This document shows positions 12,241 to 22,809 of a DNA stretch of 64,000 nt, one piece after another. The notes under the pieces are model-generated. The model did not search any database. It was not told the origin of the DNA and saw only the letters and a list, made by a program, of their open reading frames with translations. A program made the translations under genes and the position numbers. Each line of letters begins with the position of its first letter. The first letter of the stretch is position 1. The stretch covers positions 4,030,001 to 4,094,000 of the forward strand of contig BSYQ01000004.1 of the NCBI GenBank assembly GCA_030272585.1, in the 5' to 3' direction. Source of the DNA: Bryopsis sp. KO-2023 (taxonomy: Eukaryota; Chlorophyta; Ulvophyceae; Bryopsidales; Bryopsidaceae).

Positions 12241-13184
12241 TCATCCTTTAGATCCACTGTCGCATTCTGCACAAAATTTCCTGTCAGGGATGGTATCTCT
12301 GAGCCAACACTCTCCTGCTTTGTTATGCTCAGTGTCTTTCTTGATCCTTGTCCAGGCTTTGCAATCTGGAAAAAACATTCCAACACAAATATGCCTTATT
12401 TCTCAATGCTCCGGCTTAAATTTTTTGCAAAATGGTGTTGCAACGACCAAATTATTAATCATTATTCGGTTAATTCACCAAAATTCAAAAAGATACATCT
12501 CCCTATCTTGATGGCAATATATATCCTGATGCTAATTGTGATATTAATCCCTCACCACTTCTTTCGTTGCATCTTCTGCAGCACTCTGCATTGCTGTTCG
12601 TGAGGTCGGTGCTGCCATCGTTCAAAACTCCCCCGCTTGAAGGAAAATCGGTGTTCACCAGAATTCCACCACACGAGTTTACCCCGCTGTCGCACCAAAA
12701 GCACTCTTCTATTGCAGGCCTGAAGCTTCTGAGCCAACATTCCCCGACGGCACTGCCGCCAGCGGAGCTCTTAATCCTCGTCCAGACCTTGCATGCTGAT
12801 CACCCCCCCCCCCAAAAAAAAAGAAGAACATGGTCATTGGTTTCCGATCACAGGATTAGCTATATTAATATAAGAAAGAATAAAAAAGAGTATTCTTTCT
12901 TTGTACACATGTTTTTATCCAGCACAACCTTTTGGCTGCCAAGCATGCAAAATGTTGAACAGCACCCCATTCTTGCCCCCCCCCCCCCCCCAAAATGAAA
13001 TAGACCTTTGAGCTGAGTGAACTATGGTTTCAAGCTCAAAACAAACTCAAAACAAACTTACATGGATTGTTGGCACACTTGGTGCAGCATTCCTCATTGG
13101 TGGAGGTTATGTCGTTCTTTCCATTGTTCAGGATTCCCTGTTTGGATGGAAAATCGAAATTGGAGATGATGCTGCATCCACCCC
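12241..13184 (-). CDS. PAN/apple-like cysteine-module protein (paralogue B), first exon not found
   Basis: Three exons are clear: 13062-13184, 12556-12795 and 12241-12365 (stop TGA). They match exons 2-4 of paralogue A in order, phase and nearly in length (123/240/125 versus 129/261/125 nt). The two modules keep all cysteines and the CK.WTRIK...GECWLR pattern; the C-terminus is FCAECDSGSKG. No signal-peptide exon like that of paralogue A lies in the 118 bases up to the ankyrin stop. Either exon 1 lies elsewhere, the gene is 5'-truncated (a pseudogene), or it is spliced to the upstream ankyrin exons. In the last case a GT at about 13345, within the final ankyrin exon, would join phase 1 to phase 1. 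Paralogy is certain; expression and the start are not. Confidence 0.65.
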
Positions 13185-13301
13185 CTGCCCCAAAATGCAT
13201 ACCAGTTTTTCTTCTTGCCAGCTTTTTGCCAACATTTTTGTGGTGATGATTAAAATTGAAAATCGCTAGATCCCTGGACCTTTTTCTTCTTTTTTTTCTT
13301 C

Positions 13302-14255
13302 TCAGAATCCCTTTTTTTTTTGGTGGAAGCTGTTCACATCACCTAACAGATTCCTGAGCTCTCTTTTTGTGGCATCGCTGCAACTCGAACACTGACAGAC
13401 CTTCCACAATGGACTCTCATTGTCAATGTTTGTGATCGACTTGTCTGCACCAGCAGCCAGCAGCACCTGCACAGCAGCGAAAAAAAACCCAAAACGAAAA
13501 ACATTCACCTAGCCCTGCAACCATCATCAAGAGAATGTCACATTCCATACGGTACTGCAAAGTACCGCAAAATACTTTCAAAAGATTTTCGGGAAGATAT
13601 TTTCTGATGGAGATGCTGTTGCACCACAACACCACACCTTGACAAACTCCAGAAATCCCCGGCAGCCTGCTGCTGAAAGGGCTGTGCCATCGAGCGGATG
13701 CACTCTGTTGAGGTCGGCCCCGAACTCGATCAAGAGCTGCAGAAACATAATCCAATGCACAATCAAAACATCATCTCCCAGATGGACCTCAAACCACCAC
13801 AGCATCCTCATGTAGTGAATACGCAGAACACGGTGAATTTGAACGAATTCTGAACGTATTCATGTACACTGCTCACAGCCCTCCAGTTTTACCTTCAGTG
13901 CATCAATACTCCCAATGTATGCACTGGAATGAACAGGAGTAGCACCAAATCTATTCCCGCTATTAACATTGTCCCCAGCAGCGTGGAATTCCTGCCACCC
14001 ACACACACGATCAACACCTGCATTGAAAGCATGGCACCTCCCATTAATCTGAAACTGGCCTACGGCTCCACTCAGAATTGCAGCTTTGAAAGATCGCGCT
14101 GCCTCCCCATGTCTCACTAATCGGAGCTTACCCTCATGCAAACTAAATCTGCCTCCTCCGTGGCGAGTTGAAATCTATTTCCGAGTCCCCCCCTCCTTCC
14201 TGCGCTGGAATTCTTGTCGACGTTGTAGAAGGAGCACGGTTCGCCATCGGGGCGT
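13302..14255 (-). CDS. Ankyrin-repeat protein, one repeat per exon; 5' end unresolved
   Basis: Exons: 14132-14255 (upstream limit uncertain), 13893-13991, 13638-13736 and 13302-13466 with stop TGA. The two central exons are exactly 99 nt (33 residues) with phase-0 borders, and each spans one ankyrin unit (for example GADLNRVHPLDGTALSAAG). The first exon supplies the helix pair FQLATEEADLVCMR, and the last gives VLLAAGADKSITNIDNESPL followed by a Cys-rich tail. At least three repeats are visible. There is no in-frame ATG in exon 14132-14255, so an earlier exon must exist upstream. Role: protein-protein interaction; partner unknown. It lies immediately upstream of PAN-like gene B on the same strand. 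Confidence 0.75.
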
Positions 14256-15477
14256 CTGGCACACGAAGCCCCTTCCCATCAAATGCAAAAAAAAATCTTC
14301 AAATGCGTGCAACGCCAGCAGAATTAACGCTAGGAGGCGTGCGTTACTCTCAGAAAACACGGAGCAAAAGACAACCAAAGGTTTGCTGGTGATAAAGACT
14401 CAGGAGCGCTGGACTCAGAAATATTGGGGGAAGGCAGAAAATAACCCAGCAAACCTTAACGCGCACCGTGCAATCCCAGAGAAATCAATACGAACGCAGC
14501 AACGCTTTCCTTTGAAACAAGCATTTACAGGATAGAATGCAAAGTTGCTCGACGGCAAAAAAAAAAGTTCGGCGTGGGGAGCAAGTTCTCGAAACTGTTG
14601 AAGCTGGTGTGAAGCAAAAAAGTGTTACAACAGCTTTCTGTTGTTGGGAATTTGTATGAGGCGGCTGTTCCAACCAGTATGAAACGATGTGACGGCGTTG
14701 CAAGAATTCCCTGTGGCTGCGTCGCACCACATGATGCCGTCCCGTGATTTCAGACAACTTGACTCTGATCCAGACAGGGACACAGTCGCCGAGCGTCAAG
14801 AAACCAAGGTGGTGTTTTCGATCGTCTGTAAGCTGATGCATCTTTTCGGGTTCATCCACACTGTGGATTCCACAGTGCAAAAAATGGGTTTGTGGCTTGT
14901 TCAGTGCACCCCCCTCCCCTCCCAACAAAAGGAGAAAAGAAAAGAAATGCCCATATGTTGGTGTGCACCGATTGTTGTGTGTTTGATTGTATTCTCGAAT
15001 ATCTTTGTGTGTATATATACATACAGAGCTCAGACGTGCATTTCACTATCGCAACACTCGTTACAAGCATTTTAAGGAGAGGAAAAACCGCCCTCTCCTT
15101 TTTAAAAAGCACACAAGGAAAACTGCCCTCCCTTCTAAGACATATCTTTCAGCACAACATGAACTCATTCGTTTTTTTTTTGTTTTTTTTTCATCGACTC
15201 TCACTCCGATCATCTTTCTTCTTGTCCTTTTCCCCCCGTTCCCGAAAATTATAAAAACCAAAGAAAAAACAATAATCGAATATTTTTCTCATGCATTGAT
15301 CTGTCCCTTCCTCTTGATGTGTCCCCCTTTCCCATTCTCGGCACATCAAACCTAGGCATTTATCGAATTCTTTGACTTTCATATCCCCCAAATATAGATA
15401 TTAACATCAAAAACATGCATTCATCCTTTTCCTTCCTTTTTGACACCCTCGTACACATGCCCCCTGATGGAGAAGAA
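14256..15477. other. Spacer, probably containing the ankyrin gene 5' exon
   Basis: No recognised gene. It contains an inverted repeat (arms 14378-14390 and 14444-14457, AAGGTTTGCTGG type) and poly-pyrimidine runs. A minus-strand frame around 14500-14930 is open but has no identifiable homology, and could include the missing first exon of the ankyrin gene. Confidence 0.4.
14378..14457. repeat. Inverted repeat, about 12-base arms
   Basis: The left arm AAGGTTTGCTGGT (14378-14390) and the right arm ACCCAGCAAACCTT (14444-14457) are near-perfect reverse complements with a loop of about 53 bases. It could be a small hairpin or the ends of a non-autonomous element; no target duplication was recognised. 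Confidence 0.5.
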
Positions 15478-18400
15478 TCAATTCCGCGGGCCGACCAGTC
15501 CCCACGGCAATGTAGGGTGCATGATGAAACGAGCGGAGTCCCCCGTTTGCAGCATGCCTATGTTGTGGACCACGTGGGGCTGCTGGTGAACGGGTCGGGG
15601 TGGAGCCAGTCGCTTTATTTCCCTCCTCAACACCGCTGCACATTTCAATGTTTCGGAGGCCGGCTTCGAGATGTTGACAGGGAGATCTATCGATTTCAAC
15701 AAACATCGCACATGTTATCAGTGAACACAGTGGTCACTGTTTTATTTATATATATTTATTCATGATGAGGTGGTGCTGACAACCCTCCAAATAAATCGAC
15801 ATTTCCTTTCTGGAGAAGTATCGAACGTTAAAAAGTATCAAACTGGGGGAAAAAACCCAAAAACAGAAAGAACAAGACGGATGTGTGGCAGGGTCCCTCA
15901 TTTCAACAAGGTCCAGAGACTTTTGTTAAAATGCTTTTTTGGCGAACAGATTGGAAGTTGTGCAAAAATACCCCTACTTGTATTGCTTTTTTTCTATGGT
16001 CCGCTTTCTGAGCACTCACTGTACACGATCACTTTCTTGGTCAGCAGCGTGTTGGTCAAAACGTTGAGCATGACCAGCAACACACGCAGTTTGGGCTCCG
16101 GGACTGACGCCAGCATCGCCTCGGATTCCAGCCCGCCAAAACACAGACCGATACAGACATTGATCGTGCCCTCATGTTCGGTCATCAAAAACCCATCTAA
16201 CACCACTATGGTCCGGTCAAGCAAAGGCCCTAACTATCCAAAGCACAGAAAATCACCCCCACAAATTTCCCCCCCTTCAAAGAAAATGAAAAACAAAAAC
16301 AAAACAAGATGCCAGAAAAATTATCCAAAAAATAATATCAATTATCGGGATAACTTTTCCCGACAAGAAACATCCATACACCCCCCCCCCAAAAAAAATA
16401 AAAAAAATCCACCAACCTTTTCATCGTCAGTTTCGTCATTAATCAACGAACTGAAGTCGATCACGTGGCCGATCCTCTGGATTCCAACTCCGACGCATTC
16501 TGAATTTGCCCTGAAACTTTTCCCTCGACACAGTATTTCTTCCATTTCGATGCCGTGCTCGTTCAGGGGGGGCTGGAGAATGTTGTCACTGAACTCCTTG
16601 CCGTTTCGTTGGGACAGCCTGAAAATTTGAACATCGTCGCTGCGGGTGAACAGAAACCCGGAAGGCTGGATGACTGAAAACCCTGTGCCGATGCATCGGA
16701 GGTGCATCACCTGGGGAATCACCAGCATTCAGATTTTCAGATTTCCCCCCCCCCCCCCCCCCCACAATAAAAAAAAGGGAAAAAAAAGAGGAAATATTTG
16801 TCCTGGTAATTTTCCTTCCCCCCCCCCCCCTTTTTTTTTGATGGACAAATATCAGGCATAGTATGTTGTTGCAAGAAGTCTACCCACCTCCTCCTCTTTG
16901 TGGAAAAAAAAAATGAATTGAAAATAAATAATAATAAGAAAAATTCTGTTGGAATCTCGATATGCCTTCCTTTCTTCCCGAAGCCATTTTCTCGATTTAT
17001 GCTTTTTGTCCACAATTATTGTTCGCGTTGTGGATGCCCCTCAGTTATCCTTCTTTTTTTTCAGTTTAATAAACTGACTGCCATCTGTTTTACTTTACAT
17101 AACTCAAGATCGAGATTTGATGTCCAAACAAACAAGCTACCTTCACATTGGACAGGGTGGTGGAGCGATATGGAATGATCGTGATGTGGTGAACGGGCGG
17201 TTCGTAGCATTCACGCGAACATGAAGGGGGAAGCCCATGCACGACTGACAAAACAGAGCAAAAGTTGGAAAAAGAAACAAACAGAACAGCCGCCGAGTTT
17301 TCAGAAGACACACAACATCAAGAATTTATGATCACTGTGCTCACCCCTCCCCCTGTCGAAAAAAGAAAATAAGGGAAAATGTAAAAATAAAGAAAAAAAG
17401 GAAGAAAATTGTCCATCTAAAACCCTATTGTATGTTTTTTCTCATACACTACTTGGGAGGAGATTTTTTGATTCCAGTCAAATCAGACTTTTTTTGAACT
17501 GCGTTATCCCTTACTTATTCAAGCCACACATACTTAAAAAAGTTGAATGGACCACCTCATGGACAGCGATGCTCATGTGCTCCTCGGAGATCACCATCTC
17601 ATCCATTCTCAGTTCTACGGCACCAAAAAAAAACAAACAAAACCTCAACACAAAAAACACAAAAAAACCGACTTTGCTTTTTCGGGTTTAGGGTTTGGGG
17701 CTTAGGGTTTGGGGTTTCGCTAATCCGACCAAAAAGGAACCAAAAAAAGGAACTCCATGAACTCCCGTCGAATCCCCCCTCTTGCCACAAACACAATGCA
17801 CCTTTTTTTGTTTTTGCATGTCGATTTTTATGCATTCGACTGCACAGCATTTACGAACCTTGAAAAGGCCGAGATGTTTTGAACAGCGGAATTTCGATCG
17901 CCAGTTCCACAGGTTGGCAAGGAACGAATTTCCAAAGCTGCGACGAAAACAGAACATAGACAACCCCCCCAGCAAAACCCACTGGACTTCCACTAGCACC
18001 AGGCGAGTCTATTAACAAAACTGTGCAAGGACGTGACATCATGAGGATGGATGGATGCTTTTTTAAATGCGTTTGTATGGGAAAAGAAATGCATTTTCTT
18101 TCCCTTTTTTTGACGTACTTGGAGGCTGTAGTCTGGAGTTTCGCTGTCTCTGCGTTTGTAACTGATCAAATGATCACCATCCCGAGTGAAGCCAAGAATG
18201 ATACATTCTGTAACAAAATCGAAGCTTTTTTTTCAATTGCACATTGAAAACCCAGCACAGTGATCATGATAAATGGTCACAGAACAAGTTTATCAAATTT
18301 TTCCATGCATTTTATACAGTGTGGAAGAAAAAATTCTTGCATATTATGCACGTGTCCAGAAAACCTGAAGCTTTTTTCTGCACGAATTGAGACGGAAAAA

Positions 18401-18780
18401 AAGCCCAAAAGACTGGCACCAGGGCCCAAAAATATTTCAAACGAGTTGGAGAGTTGGAGTGTGGCGTTTCGTGCGACCGTTACGAACAGCGTCGTTTACC
18501 TAACAACGCTCCCTTAGCGTCGACAATATCTTCGACGGGGAATAAAAGTCGTCTCGGAGTCTGCTCATGGAAGCGAACTTCGCATATAAGTCACGGATCG
18601 AAGACGCGCTCTATAGAAAAAACAACAACAAACGAAACAAAGCAACGAACAACAGCAGGTGTACAGATTATTCCCCCATGCTGGTTTTTCGACCTTGCGG
18701 AAGAAGGGGCTCGTTTCGCGCTCCCCGTCTTGACGCCTCGCCAACCTATCGACTATATTCACCGACGGCCGCTTCTTCAT
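15478..18780 (-). CDS. DCAF15-like protein (putative DDB1-CUL4 substrate receptor)
   Basis: Nine exons: 18694-18780, 18500-18560, 18119-18207, 17859-17937, 17534-17614, 17141-17244, 16417-16710, 16020-16233 and 15478-15686 (1218 nt, 405 residues, phases all consistent). The N-terminus matches the DCAF15 N-terminal (WD40-associated) domain in order: an NIVDRLARRQ helix, SPFFRKTPRRLLFPVEDIVD, LGFTRDGDHLISY, a DYSLQ strand, then LWKF and ...IPLF. The middle (VHHITIIPYRSTTLSN; SVIQPSGFLFTRSDDVQIFR) reads as beta-propeller blades, and TIVVLDGF...INVCIGLC resembles a later blade. In animals DCAF15 recruits substrates to CUL4-DDB1 ubiquitin ligase. I choose the ATG at 18780 because the frame is closed by a stop shortly upstream. 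The protein is shorter than human DCAF15 (about 600 residues); the missing part corresponds to its disordered middle. Family call is by remembered motif order, not by a search. Confidence 0.65.
16743..16763 (+). repeat. Long poly-C tract
   Basis: An uninterrupted run of about 18 C within an intron of the DCAF15-like gene. A second C run of about 12, followed by T9, lies at about 16818-16840. Such C/G runs recur through the window, always in introns or spacers. Confidence 0.7.
17686..17716 (+). repeat. Interstitial TTTAGGG-like telomeric repeat
   Basis: Inside the DCAF15-like intron (17615-17858) the plus strand reads GGGTTTAGGGTTTGGGGCTT followed by AGGGTTTGGGG. These are about four degenerate copies of TTTAGGG, the plant/algal-type telomere unit. 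It is most simply a healed-break insertion or an interstitial telomere remnant. Confidence 0.6.
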
Positions 18781-20076
18781 AACGCCAGGATGACCATGCG
18801 GGCCCAGACGAAAAGCGTCGACTAAAGAGGGATCCAATCAACCAACCCTCTTCCCCTCTCACTCGTTGACTCACGTTGCACATGTGCGAAGGCTCGACGA
18901 TCTGGAGCATCGTTCAGAAATATTTTCGTTGTTTTTTTTTTCCTTTAGGAAATGCACCGCCAGCTGTGAGATACGACCTCTGTCCAACTTATGACCCCTG
19001 ATTGGAAAATTAAATTTTCATCCCTTTCGTAGAAAAAAGGTGTCGGCAAAATTCGGCAAAAAAAAAATCCAAAAATGAAATGGAGGAGAGGATCGGTCAA
19101 TGTGGAGAAGCTCTGAAACCCCCTAAAATATATAAACAAAAAAAATCAAATTTAAATGTGTTTGTTTTGATGAGACTCCCTGCATATCATTGAGCCAACT
19201 GGAAAACGAACAAATAACAAAAAAACAGAGTACAGTAAACAAAGATTACAAAACATTCCATTCTAAACAAGCCATTTTTCTTTTCTTTTTTTCTTTTTTT
19301 TTTTTTTTTCGGTTCTTGCAAATTCGAGGAAGGACCCATTTGTTAGCTTTTTCCCATCAAATGTTTTTTTTGTTTTTTTTTTTCGAACCCCTCTCTAAAA
19401 TGTTTTTTTATCCTTTCGGCCAGACCACACTCTCCTGCATGGCAACCCACAGCCAAAAAAAAAAGCAACCCGCTGTACATCCAAAAAGCTGGCGACCCCA
19501 CCCCTTCGCACAGAAAAACAAAAAAAAAAATCTAAAAATGAACACGATCCCCTGATGTACTAGTCCAGTTCTTTTTTTCGCTTCTTATTCTTTTCTTTTT
19601 TTCTATCAGCTAGAATTTTACACCATTGCCGTCTTGTCTGATCATCTCTATATAAAAAAAAAGCCACCAGTGACAAAAGGAAAAAAAAAAATGCAACATA
19701 TTCGGAGCAGTTCTAATGATAAAATCAAGTGTCGATTTAAAACAGAACATGGGTAAAAAAAAAAAGAAAGAAAAAATCTGAAACCGACAGTTCACACCAC
19801 CAATGAACGATAACCCCTTTTTTTTTCTCCACAAGCCCATCCCTTCATGCTATATTTTGTAAAAGAATATCGATTTCTTTTTCTCTTTTTTTTTGCGCGC
19901 GTGTGTATGTTTTGTGCAAATACGTGTTGCGTGAGTGTGTGTGCATGTGAGGCCTTCCTGTTTCGGCCTTTTTTTCTTGAACCCATCTTTCTCCCAGGAC
20001 TTTTTTCGTAACTGCCACAGAAATAGAACGAAACATTAAACCAAAAACCAGAGAACTAATTCCGAAAGCAAAAGAA
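18781..20076. other. Spacer, very T/A-homopolymer-rich
   Basis: Between the DCAF15-like 5' end and the 3' end of the SAP-Kelch-BTB gene. The first 120 bases are GC-richer and look like promoter/5' UTR. From about 19000 on there are many A and T runs and no gene. Confidence 0.5.
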
Positions 20077-22673
20077 TCATGGTATTCCACCCCCGGGCGA
20101 TGGAAAAAAGGAACCGCGATAATCGTCTCGACTGGAGCTGGAGTCCGGCGTCTGCGATGGGGGATGGGTGGCGTTTTTTACTGCCAAGCATGCTGCTTGA
20201 TGAGTAAATCTCTGACCCAATTCTGGAGCTTGTCGCAGCATGTCCAGATAGGCATCACTCTTTATTACCTGGATGGTGCGATAAAAAGGAACCAACTTGG
20301 TTTGCCACAGACTCCACACACACTTTTTTTTCACGTCGGTGGCACATAATCATTTTCGTTGTCACCACCGACAGGCTCAGCTATTGGAAAAACAAAAATG
20401 CCAGAAGAACAATCACCCATCAAATCAGACAAAACATGAGGCAGGCAATTGATGGAGCAAACATCTCACTTAAAATACCCAACACATACTGAAACCTCAT
20501 GGGAGGTAGGGATCGACAACAGCATTCCGATGGTTTTAGACGATTCTGGCAATTTCGACCCACCCACCCACCTCAAGTAGCCTTCCATTGGACGCCGCGA
20601 AATCCACGCAGCCCGCCTCCAACTCTTTGCAAGAATGCTCGTCGGCAGCTTTGACCATCATGGCGACGTTTTCCACGGTGATTCCCCCCTTCATCCTCAT
20701 CAGGCACTCGTCCCTCAAGCCTTCAATGCCGTACAAATCAGCCACCCGGAACAGATCCACCACAATGTGCGAGGGGATGGACTCCAGACGCCCGTACAGG
20801 TATTGCACCATCGAAGCCAGGACGATCGGGGAAATCGTGTCCATGTCCACCTTGCCGTCTTGGTTTTCGATCATCTCGACGCTGAACATCCTTCGAAAAG
20901 CTTTCGAGGATGCTGCGAGAACCACCTGCCACGAAAACAATCTGTCAAGCGAACTTCATGCAATGAGAAAGAAACATATCTCTACGTACCCTTCCTAGAT
21001 TCTTTTTCCTTTGCTCCCAGAAAGAAACATATCTCTCTCTCCAAATGCTGAGTGATCGATGGGATGGTGTGGAACTTGCAGGTTCATCTCTGCTCAACAA
21101 CATCCCCCCCCCCCTCTCCTCCTCCTGGCATTTCTTGCAGAAATGCTCCAAGAAATGAGCAAAGTCAACCCTTTTCTGAATCCAATCTGATGGGACAACC
21201 CATCCCCACGAATACAAACGTCTTAGTATGAGGAATAAGCACCTTATGGGCTCTGACTTGACATCCCCTGGAGCAAAGCACCACATCACACGTATCCTGA
21301 TCATCATATAAATCCGGAATGCCATGGAGGTGATCCATATTGAAGACTTTCGTGGTGCAAGCGTTCTCTTCGGGGGCCAACGGACATCTCCACAACATCT
21401 CCACCTGGGTGCAATACGACCCCACCCCATACCCCGTGTTTTGCTCAGACGTTGCTCCGCTGGGCGTCGTCCCCCCCATGAGAATCACGGTGTTGTGCCA
21501 TGCCAAAGCTACATGCCCCCCTCTCGGAAGCAGATTGCCCATCCGCAGGTTTATTACTGACCATTCCCTCGTCTTGAAATCGAATTCGTAGGTATCCCCG
21601 ACGATGTCCCAGTTCTGCGGATGCCGCAGCACCCTGGGGAAGCCCCCATGCACTATCCACTTATCATCCAGCACGGTCGCCGTGCATCCAATCCGGCCAC
21701 ACGGGATTTGACCTCTCGCTTCCACCAGGGACCACGCCTTGCGCGTCAAATCCAGCGTGTATATCGCCATGGAGTTATTCGAGTCGGTCGAGCTCAGGCA
21801 GAACACCCACAGCGTGTTCCCATGCACTGTGATCTCTTGTACGTCATCGGCGGAGGGCGGCTCGCCGGACGTCAAAATCTCCTCCCAAGTCGTCGTTTTG
21901 AAATCGAAAGCGTACACCACGCCGGGCGAGTCTTTCGACTGGTCGCAGTCGCCGTTGTCGCCGTATAGCAACATCGACGTCCCCACGACCGTCACGGAGT
22001 GCCACGCGCGGCTCTCCATCTCTAAGCCTTTCTGTTCCACCAGCTCCCAGACATGCGTGTTCAAGTCGAAGGTCACCATGTCGCCGAAATACTGTCCCAG
22101 TGAGTCGCTGTAGCCCCCGAAGAGCCACAACTTGTCCTCGTACATGCACACCGTGTGCCCAGACCTCACGCAGGGCGCACGCGGGCAATCCACCACGTCC
22201 CACTCCCGCTTAATCAGGTCGTACCTCCACAGCAACTCGGGCTCCGGGCATAACGACGCGTATCCTCCCCCAACCAAATACACGTATTCGCCCCACAACG
22301 CCACGGCTGCATACTCCCTCTGCGGACCCTCCAGCCCGCACCCAGAACGCAAAGTCACGACGTGCCAATCCCAGGGCAGCGTCGACAACAAATGTTTCGA
22401 GAAGCGCTCCACGAGCTGGGATTTATCGCCGGAATGGTCCAGCCCAACCGTCGATAGCAAGAGACAGAGTTGCGAACGCGACAGATGTTGTAGGCCCAGC
22501 GACGCGATCCCCGGTCCATGCCGGGACACCGACTTGCCAGACAAGAAAAGGTTCATCTCCACTCGCTCGACACCAACAAAACCGCCGAGTCTCGACAACG
22601 GCTGGCGTAAACCCCCCGAATATGAATCGTTCGCTGCCAGGGTTACACTCCAAGGTTGCTGGCCAACTCTCAT
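20077..22673 (-). CDS. SAP-Kelch-BTB-BACK domain protein
   Basis: Three exons: 21243-22673, 20572-20925 and 20077-20268 (1977 nt, 658 residues). Domain order: residues about 65-97 fit a SAP motif (LSRSQLCLLLSTVGLDHSGD then KSQLVERFSKHL). About six Kelch repeats follow (residues 115-430), with typical YLVGGG, WLFGGY, and WH/W-bearing outer strands. A BTB domain then starts CDVVLCSRGCQVRAHKVVLA (about 455-560) and a BACK-like helical region (ECLMRMKGGITVENVAMMVK) runs to the end. BTB domains bind CUL3 and Kelch propellers bind substrates, so a CUL3 ubiquitin-ligase adaptor is likely. The SAP motif suggests chromatin or nucleic-acid contact. Kelch before BTB is the LZTR1-like order, not the KLHL order. 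The tail is Ser/Pro/Gly-rich. It is head to head with RRP42, with ATGs 136 bases apart. Confidence 0.85.
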
Positions 22674-22809
22674 AATCAGCGCTCCCGTCAGGTCGCGCTT
22701 GATTTGACCGGGTCGAGCAAGGACAAATTATAGAGTGACAAACATTACACACGCCACATTGGACTCCGCATATCCAATCGAATGCATTAGACGTTTTTGT
22801 TCCAACAGT
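22674..22809. promoter_or_regulatory. Putative bidirectional promoter, SAP-Kelch-BTB / RRP42
   Basis: Only 136 bases separate the two start codons on opposite strands. Both 5' UTRs and both core promoters must lie here or overlap the genes. No TATA box stands out. Confidence 0.5.

Noticed and set aside
14485-14928. Minus-strand frame of 147 codons upstream of the ankyrin gene
   Set aside because: No recognisable domain and no confirmed link in phase; kept only as a possible site of the missing 5' exon.
22132-22707. Plus-strand open frame of 191 codons
   Set aside because: It is the antisense of the Kelch exon, whose domain content is unmistakable.
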